A stretch of DNA of 64,000 nucleotides, from contig CAVIHU010000005.1 of assembly GCA_963642705.1 (NCBI GenBank), forward strand, positions 44,228 through 108,227. Direction: 5' to 3'. Source of the stretch: UBA11524 sp963642705 (GTDB lineage Bacteria > Bacillota > Clostridia > Christensenellales > Aristaeellaceae). The notes beneath the pieces are model-generated. The model ran no database searches and was not told the DNA's origin. It saw only the letters and a program-made list of their open reading frames with translations. Of this stretch, positions 24,243 through 31,242 are shown one piece after another. A program made the translations under genes and the position numbers. Each line of letters begins with the position of its first letter. Within the stretch, counting starts at the first letter, position 1.

Positions 24243-25802
24243 ATGCAATTTGACAACTTGAACCTGATGCCCCTGCTGCTCAAAAATGTCAAAGCGGCAG
24301 GCTATGAAAACCCGACCCCCATTCAGCAGAGCACCATTCCGCTGGTGTTATCCGGCAGGGACGTGCTCGGCTGCGCGCAGACCGGCACCGGCAAGACCGC
24401 CGCGTTTGCGCTTCCCATGATTCAGCGCCTTGCTAAAAATCCCGTGCGCTTCGGTCAGCCGCGAACCATCCGCGCACTGATTCTCACGCCGACCCGCGAG
24501 CTTGCCCAGCAGATCTATGACAACTTCGTGCTCTACGGCAAGGGACTGCCTGTCTATCCGGCGGTGATTTTCGGCGGCGTGAACCAGCAGGGACAGGTCA
24601 ACGCCCTTCGGCGCGGCGCGGATGTGGTCATCGCCTGTCCCGGACGCCTGTGGGACTTGATGAATCAGGGCTTTGTACACCTTGACCATGTTGAAACCTT
24701 TGTGCTGGATGAGGCGGATCGTATGCTGGACATGGGCTTCATCCACGATGTCCGGCGAATCGCCGAAAAGCTGCCGGAGAAGCGCCAGACGCTGATGTTC
24801 TCCGCGACGATGCCGGAGGAGGTCGAAAAGCTTGCGATGGATCTGCTCGATTCGCCCGAATCGGTCAAGGTCGACCCTGTGTCATCCGCCGTCAAGAAAA
24901 TCGACCAGTACCTGTATTATGTGGACAAGGTGAACAAAAAGTACCTGCTCGCGCAGATTCTCCGCGGCCCCGATGTTGAGAACGCGCTCGTTTTCAGCCG
25001 CACAAAGCACGGTGCAGACCGCATTGTCCGCGAGCTGAAGCGCGAGGGCATCGAAGCGGTGTCCATCCACGGGGATAAGAGCCAGAACGCCCGTCAGTCG
25101 GCGCTGAACGCCTTCAAGAGCGGCGAATGCAAGGTGCTGATCGCGACGGACATCGCTGCGCGCGGCATCGACATCGCCGGACTGAGCCACGTCATCAACT
25201 ACGACATGCCCATGGAGCCCGAGGCATACGTCCACCGCATCGGCAGAACGGGTCGCGCCGGACGCGATGGCACTGCCATTTCCTTCTGCTGCATCGACGA
25301 GGTGAAGCAGCTCGGGCAGGTCGAGAAGCTGCTCGGCAAGCGACTGCCGCTTCGGGAGAGCGACTGGCCGATGGAGGTGACTACCCCCAGCGAGCCCAAG
25401 CCGCGCACACCCAGGCCGCAGAAGCTGACGCGTCAGGGAAACCCTGTGCCGGAGCGCAAGCCCATGCAGCCTGCCGGAAAACCGGTTGTCGGGAAGAAGC
25501 CGGTTCCTGCGGCGGAGCCTGTTCCGCGCTTCGGACCTGCATCTGCGCGTCCTGCGAAGAGCGGTCAGCCGGTCATCATCGGGCGCGACGGCAAGGTGCA
25601 TTTCAGCGCCACGCCGGCAAAGCCTGAAGCCGCATCGCGGCAATCCGCATCGCGGCAATCCGCATCGCGGCAATCCGTATCACGGCAATCCGTATCACGG
25701 CAATCTGTATCGCGTCCATCCGATGCGCATGGTTCTGCAAAGGGCATGGGTCAGCCTGTCCGCCGTGTGAACCGCGCACGCGGGCGAAATGGAGAAAGAT
25801 AA
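24243..25802 (+). CDS. DEAD-box RNA helicase
   Basis: A 519-residue RNA helicase of the RhlE/CshA group. Motifs in order: NPTPIQQSTIP (Q), AQTGTGKT (I), PTRELAQQ (Ia), DEADRMLDMGF (II), SATMP (III), then TDIAARGIDI and HRIGRTGRAGRDG (V, VI). The core ends near residue 365. The remaining 150 residues are a basic, Pro/Ser-rich tail likely to bind RNA. Its end contains six 15-base repeats coding SRQSA-like units. The tail length may vary between strains through slippage. ATG at 24243 has only a weak GGAAA upstream. Family members remodel structured RNA in ribosome assembly and mRNA decay; rny and pnp are also in this window. Confidence 0.93.
   Translation: MQFDNLNLMPLLLKNVKAAGYENPTPIQQSTIPLVLSGRDVLGCAQTGTGKTAAFALPMIQRLAKNPVRFGQPRTIRALILTPTRELAQQIYDNFVLYGKGLPVYPAVIFGGVNQQGQVNALRRGADVVIACPGRLWDLMNQGFVHLDHVETFVLDEADRMLDMGFIHDVRRIAEKLPEKRQTLMFSATMPEEVEKLAMDLLDSPESVKVDPVSSAVKKIDQYLYYVDKVNKKYLLAQILRGPDVENALVFSRTKHGADRIVRELKREGIEAVSIHGDKSQNARQSALNAFKSGECKVLIATDIAARGIDIAGLSHVINYDMPMEPEAYVHRIGRTGRAGRDGTAISFCCIDEVKQLGQVEKLLGKRLPLRESDWPMEVTTPSEPKPRTPRPQKLTRQGNPVPERKPMQPAGKPVVGKKPVPAAEPVPRFGPASARPAKSGQPVIIGRDGKVHFSATPAKPEAASRQSASRQSASRQSVSRQSVSRQSVSRPSDAHGSAKGMGQPVRRVNRARGRNGER
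25631..25720 (+). repeat. 15-base tandem repeat inside the helicase tail
   Basis: Six in-frame units. The first three are identical (CGCATCGCGGCAATC), the fourth and fifth are CGTATCACGGCAATC and the sixth is more diverged. The unit codes for Ser-Arg-Gln-Ser-Ala/Val. Confidence 0.9.
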
Positions 25803-25805
25803 GCA

Positions 25806-25843
25806 AACGGCAGCGCCTGCCCGAACGGGTGCTGCCGTTTTTG
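25806..25843 (+). terminator. Terminator of the helicase gene
   Basis: AAACGGCAGC (25806-25815) pairs with GCTGCCGTTT (25832-25841), ending in a short T run. It starts 3 bases after the stop codon. Confidence 0.82.
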
Positions 25844-25859
25844 TCGGTATGATTTTTTC

Positions 25860-26000
25860 GGCAATGCCGCACCGTTCGGCGGCGCTGAATGTGCCCTTTG
25901 ACGCGGCAAAATATTTCCATCCAGTAAACCTTCAATTTCTGCAATCGCATCTGCCGCAAAGCTCATTTTTATCGTATCGGCTCATTGGTGCGGGAGTGCC
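25860..26000 (+). repeat. Family A repeat, diverged copy
   Basis: Begins GGCAATGCCGCACCGTTCGG and ends CTCATTGGTGCGGGAGTGCC, both degraded forms of the family ends. The inner part (CCAGTAAACCTTCAATTTCT, then GCAATCGCATCTGCC) aligns with the copies at 30406 and 47266. It abuts the 3 prime end of the minus-strand gene that follows. Confidence 0.75.
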
Positions 26001-26006
26001 ATACAA

Positions 26007-26660
26007 TCATTCCAGGGAATGGACGAGCGCAATCGGGTCGGCGAAGGGAAACTTCACCTTTTGAAGAACCTTGCGTGGAAAATCAAATGCTTTGAGCGGA
26101 TTTTCGCCCTGCAGCGCTGTGACGACGACATGATTCACCGGCAGGACGGCCAGCAAATCGCGGGCGATCCGCAGCGACATGGTGCAGACGTAGCGCTCGC
26201 CGTCTGCCTGATAGCGCGCCTCCTGCACCGTCCAGCATGCGGTCAGCTTGTCGGCGTTTTCCGGCTCGACGGAAATGCTGTCGGCGTACGGCAGCAAATC
26301 ATTCAGCGGCTCAACAGCAGCCAGCACCGCACGGTACGCATCGAGATCGCCTGACAGCACCTGTGCGGCATACTGCCGGTACAACGCCCACTGTGCCTGC
26401 GGCGTCAGCCCGTCCGGCGATTCCGGCGAAGCGAGGACCTCCGTCCAGTCAATCGGCTCATCGGCAACCGTCCACATTTCCTCCAGCGGAGGAGCCTTCG
26501 GCGCTTTTTTCTCGTTTGTTTTTTCTTCCGTTTCCTCGGAGCTGAGGGATTGAGGCGAAGCCTCCGCTGCCGGGGGATTCCCCCACAGGTCGTGCGCGAT
26601 GTCGGACATGCTCTTCCTGAATGAATCGCCCGCATTGCGGCGGGAGTTATAGCTTGTCAT
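26007..26660 (-). CDS. Unknown protein coupled to an AAA+ ATPase
   Basis: A 217-residue soluble protein of unknown function. Residues 1-65 are polar and probably disordered (rich in Ser, Glu, Lys and Pro). Residues about 65-217 look folded, with TPQAQWALYRQYAAQVLSG and a C-terminal beta-rich part ending FPFADPIALVHSLE. No catalytic motif, membrane segment or signal peptide is seen. Its ATG overlaps the stop of the upstream AAA+ gene (ATGA), so the two are translationally coupled and probably act together, for instance as partner or adaptor. That is inference from context only. Confidence 0.7.
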   Translation of the reverse strand: MTSYNSRRNAGDSFRKSMSDIAHDLWGNPPAAEASPQSLSSEETEEKTNEKKAPKAPPLEEMWTVADEPIDWTEVLASPESPDGLTPQAQWALYRQYAAQVLSGDLDAYRAVLAAVEPLNDLLPYADSISVEPENADKLTACWTVQEARYQADGERYVCTMSLRIARDLLAVLPVNHVVVTALQGENPLKAFDFPRKVLQKVKFPFADPIALVHSLE

Positions 26661-28552
26661 GCCTGCTCCTCCTTCTCAATCGTGCAGCGCAGCGCCGGCG
26701 GCTGTGCGGCGGCGTCAAACGCATCCACCGTCACGGTCGCATGCTCGGTCACGCCGCTGTCAAACAGCGTCCTTGCCAGCGGATTAATCAGCAGCGCCTC
26801 GACCTGATTGCCGATGCCGCGCCCGCCGTTGCTCAAATCCGCCAGCGCCGCGTCGGACAGCTGCGCATAGCTCTCGTCCGGAACGACAAGCGTCAGGCTC
26901 TTTTGCTCCTTCAGACGGCGAATCAGCTTATCGACCTGTCCGCGGAGAATCGCCCTGCCTGCCTCCTGCCGGATGAAGTCGAAAATGACGATGTTCTCGC
27001 CGATTCGGTTGAGGATTTCCGGACGACCCAGCTCAAGCTTGAAGTAATCTTCCACTGCTGCGCGAAGCCGCTGCGTGACCTCCTCATACGGCATGTCGTA
27101 CGACACATTTTGATGCCGCTGACCGAGCGCGTCCTTGACGTACATGCCGAGGTTGGAGGTGAAGATGATAATCGTTTCGGAAAAATAGACCGTATGTCCC
27201 TGACCGTCCGTCAGGCGGCCGTCCTCGAGAATCTGCAGGAACTTGTCGAAGATGGACGGATGCGCCTTCTCGATCTCGTCGAACAGCAGGATGCAGAAGG
27301 GGTTCTTCTTGACGGCGTTTGTCAGCTGACCGCCGGCCTCGTAGCCGACATAGCCGGGCGGTGCGCCGAGCAGCTTCTGGTCGGAGTGGCTCTGACCGTA
27401 TTCGCTCATATCAAAGCGCACGCAGGCGGATTCATCGCCGAAAATCTTCTCGGCAAGCGCCTTGGCGGTCTCTGTCTTGCCTGTACCGGTCGGACCGGCG
27501 AAGAACAGCACACCTTTGGGCTTGCCTGTACCGGAGGAATTGGCGCCGTTCAGACCTGTTACGGCACGCTTGATGACGTCCAGCGTGCGCTCCAGCGCTG
27601 CATCCTGTCCCTTGATGCGCTTCTGGAAGTCGCTCCTGGCGGTTTGAAGGCTCTCCATGGACAGCTTTTCCCATGGATTTTCATGGATGCCATACTTATA
27701 CAGATCGACAATGCCGCACAGCTCGCGGATGGCGCCGCATTGCGCACGGGACATTCGCCGCAGCGCATCCAGCTCGGTAAACGTCATGCCATCGGTTACG
27801 CCTACGAACTTTTCACGCAGCTTCCGCAAATCATCCGGATGCTCCTGATAATAGGGCATGTCTGTGCGGTACACCGATGCGTCAAAGAAGGACGGCCACG
27901 CGCTGCCGCTCAGGAAGCGCATACGCTCGTCGCGGTCGGGCGCCTCAAGGGTGATGGTCTTGCAGACGGGGTTGTCCAGATAGAACCATGTCGGCAGGTC
28001 GTTGAGCTTGCTGACCAGCAGAATCAGCAGATTCGGCTTCTTGCCCATTTTCGTGCGGACGGTGGCGGATGAAAGCGCCGATTGCAGCAGCAGATTGAAG
28101 CTGTTGACCTCCTGCTGGTCGAGCCTGTCCGGCGAAACGACATAGCGGCTTGCCATTTCCAGCACGATCGCGGTGGAATGCTGTCCCTGCATCATGGCGC
28201 GGCGGATGAGGTTCGGCGCGGTATTCGCGTCGTTGCCCTTGAATTCTGCCGGAATCGCGCCGTTTGATGTCTGTACGCCGTATGTACCGGCGAACCGCTC
28301 CGTCATTTCCTGCGCATACGGATTCATCAGCCCGACGAGGTTGGAATAAAACACCACCTGCTCATAGCCTGCATCCGTCAGGTAGCTGTTCAGAAACGCG
28401 CTCAGCGGCAGCAGCGTATCCTCCGCCAGCGAGCCTGTTACCGGCACGCGCACCTGATCCATCACGCGCCCCTCTAAAACAAGCATCGGCTTCACGGCGC
28501 AAAAGAGCTCCAGCTCCCGATACCATCTGGGAATCAAGCTGTTCACGGTCAT
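26657..28552 (-). CDS. ClpB-type AAA+ ATPase with one active module
   Basis: A 631-residue protein. The C-terminal half is a Clp/Hsp100 second-domain AAA+ module: Walker A GPTGTGKT (353-360), pore loop GYVGYEAGG (400-408), Walker B ILLFDEIEKA (421-430), sensor 1 TSNLG (465-469), arginine-finger region GRPEILNRI (509-517) and sensor 2 GGRGIGNQ (576-583). The first 300 residues resemble a first AAA+ module that has lost its P-loop. There is no Clp N-terminal domain, ClpB middle coiled coil or ClpP-binding loop that I can see. It is likely to be a specialised unfoldase or remodeller working with the coupled downstream protein. Start: ATG with GGAAGG. TATAAT boxes lie at about 28580-28610 on the minus strand. 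Confidence 0.82.
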   Translation of the reverse strand: MTVNSLIPRWYRELELFCAVKPMLVLEGRVMDQVRVPVTGSLAEDTLLPLSAFLNSYLTDAGYEQVVFYSNLVGLMNPYAQEMTERFAGTYGVQTSNGAIPAEFKGNDANTAPNLIRRAMMQGQHSTAIVLEMASRYVVSPDRLDQQEVNSFNLLLQSALSSATVRTKMGKKPNLLILLVSKLNDLPTWFYLDNPVCKTITLEAPDRDERMRFLSGSAWPSFFDASVYRTDMPYYQEHPDDLRKLREKFVGVTDGMTFTELDALRRMSRAQCGAIRELCGIVDLYKYGIHENPWEKLSMESLQTARSDFQKRIKGQDAALERTLDVIKRAVTGLNGANSSGTGKPKGVLFFAGPTGTGKTETAKALAEKIFGDESACVRFDMSEYGQSHSDQKLLGAPPGYVGYEAGGQLTNAVKKNPFCILLFDEIEKAHPSIFDKFLQILEDGRLTDGQGHTVYFSETIIIFTSNLGMYVKDALGQRHQNVSYDMPYEEVTQRLRAAVEDYFKLELGRPEILNRIGENIVIFDFIRQEAGRAILRGQVDKLIRRLKEQKSLTLVVPDESYAQLSDAALADLSNGGRGIGNQVEALLINPLARTLFDSGVTEHATVTVDAFDAAAQPPALRCTIEKEEQA

Positions 28553-28655
28553 CCATCCTTCCGCAGCAAATTGTCAGCCTATTATAGCATATTTTTTATT
28601 ATACGAACAGAGCAAAACGCGCAGAAGCAGCATAGGGATATACAGAAAAAACGGC

Positions 28656-28684
28656 TTGCATTTACGCCTTCGCTGGTGTATAAT
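28656..28684 (+). promoter_or_regulatory. Promoter of the proS T-box leader
   Basis: TTGCAT, 17 bases, TATAAT. Confidence 0.75.
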
Positions 28685-28690
28685 CGGGGC

Positions 28691-28919
28691 AGAAGCGATG
28701 AACGGCTCAGACGCATTCATCCTCCTCTTCAGCGAGTGCGCGGCGGTGGAAGGCGCACAGGAGCGGATGCGCCATCCCAACCGTGAGCAGCGGCCAATCC
28801 CCGCCGGTTCGTTCCCGTGATCGGACGTTGAGAGAGAGCGGCAAATGCCGTTCTAAGCCGGGTGGTACCGCGAAGCTATGCCTTCGTCCCTGCAGGAAAA
28901 GCAGAGGCGAAGGCTTTTT
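28691..28919 (+). promoter_or_regulatory. T-box riboswitch controlling proS
   Basis: The conserved T-box AAGCCGGGTGGTACCGCG is at 28855-28872. It is followed by a terminator: GCCTTCG (28880-28886) with CGAAGGC (28908-28914) and TTTTT. The antiterminator would use the T-box and pair with the CCA end of uncharged tRNA, so proS should be read when charged tRNA-Pro is scarce. The specifier codon could not be placed with confidence. Confidence 0.9.
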
Positions 28920-28959
28920 CTTTCGCCTCGGGTCAACAAAGTGAAGGAGGAATCACACC

Positions 28960-30408
28960 ATGCCTAAGGAAAAGAAGCAGGAATTTGTAACCCACATCAC
29001 GCCGCGCGATGAGGACTTCTCGCAGTGGTATACGGACGTCATCCTCAAGACCGAGCTGTGCGACTACGCGCCTGTGCGCGGCTGCATGATCGTCCGCCCG
29101 TACGGCTATGCCATCTGGGAGCGCATCCAGGAGGAAATGGACAAGCGCTTCAAGGAAACGGGGCATCAGAACGTGTATTTCCCGATGCTGATTCCGGAAA
29201 GCCTGCTGCTGAAGGAAGCGGAGCATGTCGAGGGCTTTGCACCGGAGGTCGCGTGGGTGACGCAGGGCGGCACGGAAAAGCTGCAGGAGCGTCTGGCGGT
29301 TCGTCCGACGTCCGAAACCATCTTCTGCACCATGTACGCGAAGTGGGTGCAGACGTGGCGCGACCTGCCGATGAAGTACAACCAGTGGTGCTCGGTCATG
29401 CGCTGGGAGAAGGCGACCCGTCCGTTCCTGCGCACGAGCGAATTCCTCTGGCAGGAAGGGCATACCATCCATGCAACGCCCGAAGAGGCGCAGGAAGAGA
29501 CGATGCAGATGCTGCACGTCTATCAGGAGGTCGCGGAAAACGTGATGGCGCTGCCAGTGTATGTCGGTCAGAAGTCGGAAAAGGAGAAGTTCGCCGGCGC
29601 ACGTGCGACGTACTCCATGGAAGCCATGATGCAGGACGGCAAGGCATTGCAGGCCGGCACGAGCCACAACTTCGGCACGAATTTCTCCGAGGCATACGGC
29701 ATTCAGTTCCAGAATAAGGAGGGTAAGCTGACCTACGCGCAGGAAACGAGCTGGGGCACGTCGACGCGCCTGATTGGCGCCATTATCATGACGCACGGCG
29801 ATGAACGCGGTCTGCGTCTGCCGCCGCGTGTCGCGCCGATTCAGGCGGTTATCCTGCCGATTGCGGCGCATAAGCCCGGTGTCATGGAGGCATGCGAAAA
29901 GCTGAATGAGGAGCTGAAGGCGGCAGGCATCCGCACGAGGCTTGATGACCGCGATACCGTGTCCGCCGGCTACAAGTTCAACGACTGGGAAATGAAGGGC
30001 GTTCCGGTTCGGCTCGAGGTCGGACCGCGTGACCTGGAAAACGGCGTTGTGACCGTGTTCCGCCGCGACCTGTGCGAAAAGACGACGCTCGCGCTGGACA
30101 ACATCGCCGATGAGCTGAAGAAGCTGCTGGATGACATTCAGCAGACGCTCTTCGACCAGGCAAAGAAGTTCCGCGACGAGAAGACGCATGTCGTCCACAA
30201 CATGGACGAGCTGGCCAAGGCGGTTGACGGCGGCTTCGCCAAGGCAATGTGGTGCGGCGAGCAGACGTGCGAGGATGAAATCAAGGAGAAGTTCAACGCC
30301 TCCTCGCGCAACATGCCATTCGACCAGGAAGGCGAATGGTTCGGCGATACGTGCGTATGCTGCGGCAAGAAGGCCAGGAAGGTCATGTACTTCGCCAAGG
30401 CGTATTAA
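28960..30408 (+). CDS. proS: Prolyl-tRNA synthetase, type 3 (short, archaeal-like)
   Basis: A 482-residue class II synthetase that charges tRNA-Pro. The length and sequence match the short ProS type 3 lacking the editing insertion, with a C-terminal extension as in archaeal/eukaryotic enzymes. Motif 2 is RWEKATRPFLRTSEF and motif 3 is GDERGLRLPPRVAP. The C-terminus has a Cys pair (CVCCGKKA) and ends with the family-typical Tyr (FAKAY). Start: ATG with GGAGG. Regulated by the T-box upstream. Its TAA stop is the first three bases of a family A repeat. Confidence 0.95.
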   Translation: MPKEKKQEFVTHITPRDEDFSQWYTDVILKTELCDYAPVRGCMIVRPYGYAIWERIQEEMDKRFKETGHQNVYFPMLIPESLLLKEAEHVEGFAPEVAWVTQGGTEKLQERLAVRPTSETIFCTMYAKWVQTWRDLPMKYNQWCSVMRWEKATRPFLRTSEFLWQEGHTIHATPEEAQEETMQMLHVYQEVAENVMALPVYVGQKSEKEKFAGARATYSMEAMMQDGKALQAGTSHNFGTNFSEAYGIQFQNKEGKLTYAQETSWGTSTRLIGAIIMTHGDERGLRLPPRVAPIQAVILPIAAHKPGVMEACEKLNEELKAAGIRTRLDDRDTVSAGYKFNDWEMKGVPVRLEVGPRDLENGVVTVFRRDLCEKTTLALDNIADELKKLLDDIQQTLFDQAKKFRDEKTHVVHNMDELAKAVDGGFAKAMWCGEQTCEDEIKEKFNASSRNMPFDQEGEWFGDTCVCCGKKARKVMYFAKAY

Positions 30409-30547
30409 GGCAACAGCGCACGATCCGGCGCTCTGCTTCGTGAAGAAATCCTGATTTTCATCCCGTAAACCTTCGATTTTCTCAATTGTATCTGCTGTAA
30501 AATTTGCTGTTCATCATACCACCTCGTTTGCTCAGCGTTATATTAAC
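30406..30547 (+). repeat. Family A repeat directly after proS
   Basis: Begins TAAGGCAACAGCGCACGATC at the proS stop codon. The centre (ATCCCGTAAACCTTCGATTT, then CAATTGTATCTGCTG) aligns with the other long copies, and it ends with a decayed right end near 30547. Confidence 0.75.
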
Positions 30548-30600
30548 AGAATAAGGAAATGTAAAATTCGCCATTCCCGTTGAAATAAGAGGAGCAGACA

Positions 30601-30629
30601 TTTACAAACTGCGGAAAATCTGATACAAT
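30601..30629 (+). promoter_or_regulatory. Promoter of rpsO
   Basis: TTTACA, 17 bases, TACAAT. It leaves a leader of about 90 bases with GC-rich complementary segments before the start codon. Confidence 0.7.
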
Positions 30630-30727
30630 GATAAACGGCTTGTGAACCGCCCGCGCGGACGCTCGAGACTCCGACGGCGTGCTGCGCGGACAGGCGATTG
30701 CCGAATAATAAAATGGAGGAAAGACCC

Positions 30728-30982
30728 ATGACCAAGAGCGAAATCATCGCCGCTTATGCTCAGCATGAAGGCGACACCGGCTCTCCCGAAGTGCAGATCG
30801 CACTGCTGACCGACCGCATCAACCACCTGAACGAGCACCTCAAGAACAACCGCAACGACCACCATTCCAACCGTGGTCTGCTGCTGATGGTTGGTCATCG
30901 CCGCGGCCTGCTGGAGTACCTGAAGAAGACCGACATCGAGCGTTATCGTGCGCTGATCGCCAAGCTGAACCTGCGCAAGTAA
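30728..30982 (+). CDS. rpsO: 30S ribosomal protein S15
   Basis: An 84-residue S15, slightly shorter than the usual 88-89 at the N-terminus. GDTGSPEVQIALLTDRI and HSNRGLLLMVGHRRGLL are diagnostic. The ATG at 30728 has GGAGGAAAG 5 bases upstream; an in-frame ATG ten codons earlier is rejected. Followed by pnp, the classic rpsO-pnp order. Confidence 0.96.
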   Translation: MTKSEIIAAYAQHEGDTGSPEVQIALLTDRINHLNEHLKNNRNDHHSNRGLLLMVGHRRGLLEYLKKTDIERYRALIAKLNLRK

Positions 30983-31112
30983 TTTCGCAGCGTCAAGGCG
31001 GCTTTTTGCACGGAAGCCGCCGTCTGGTGGAATGCCGGAGCAATTCGGCAGGAAGCCTGCGGCGGCTTTCACTGCAAAGGGCAGGGAAAAGAAAAGCAAC
31101 GAAGTTGCCATG

Positions 31113-31185
31113 GCGGAGATGTTATCCGTTGAAAATCCCGAATCGCAAGCCGATGCCGGGGGTTTTCATATGATAGCATCTCCGC
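31113..31185 (+). promoter_or_regulatory. Two-tier hairpin in the pnp leader
   Basis: GCGGAGATGTTATC (31113-31126) pairs with GATAGCATCTCCGC (31172-31185). Inside it GAAAATCCC (31131-31139) pairs with GGGGGTTTTC (31158-31167). The two G-U pairs keep the helices. By analogy with known pnp leaders it may be an RNase processing and PNPase autoregulation site. Another GC-rich stem (GGCGGCTT/AAGCCGCC) lies near 31000. Confidence 0.6.
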
Positions 31186-31242
31186 GCGAGACTTGAACGG
31201 GGCGAAAAAGCTCCGTGGACTGACAAGCAAGGAGATTGACTG

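Noticed and set aside
25631..25720. CRISPR-like or intergenic repeat
   Set aside because: The units are in frame and code for the C-terminal tail of the helicase.
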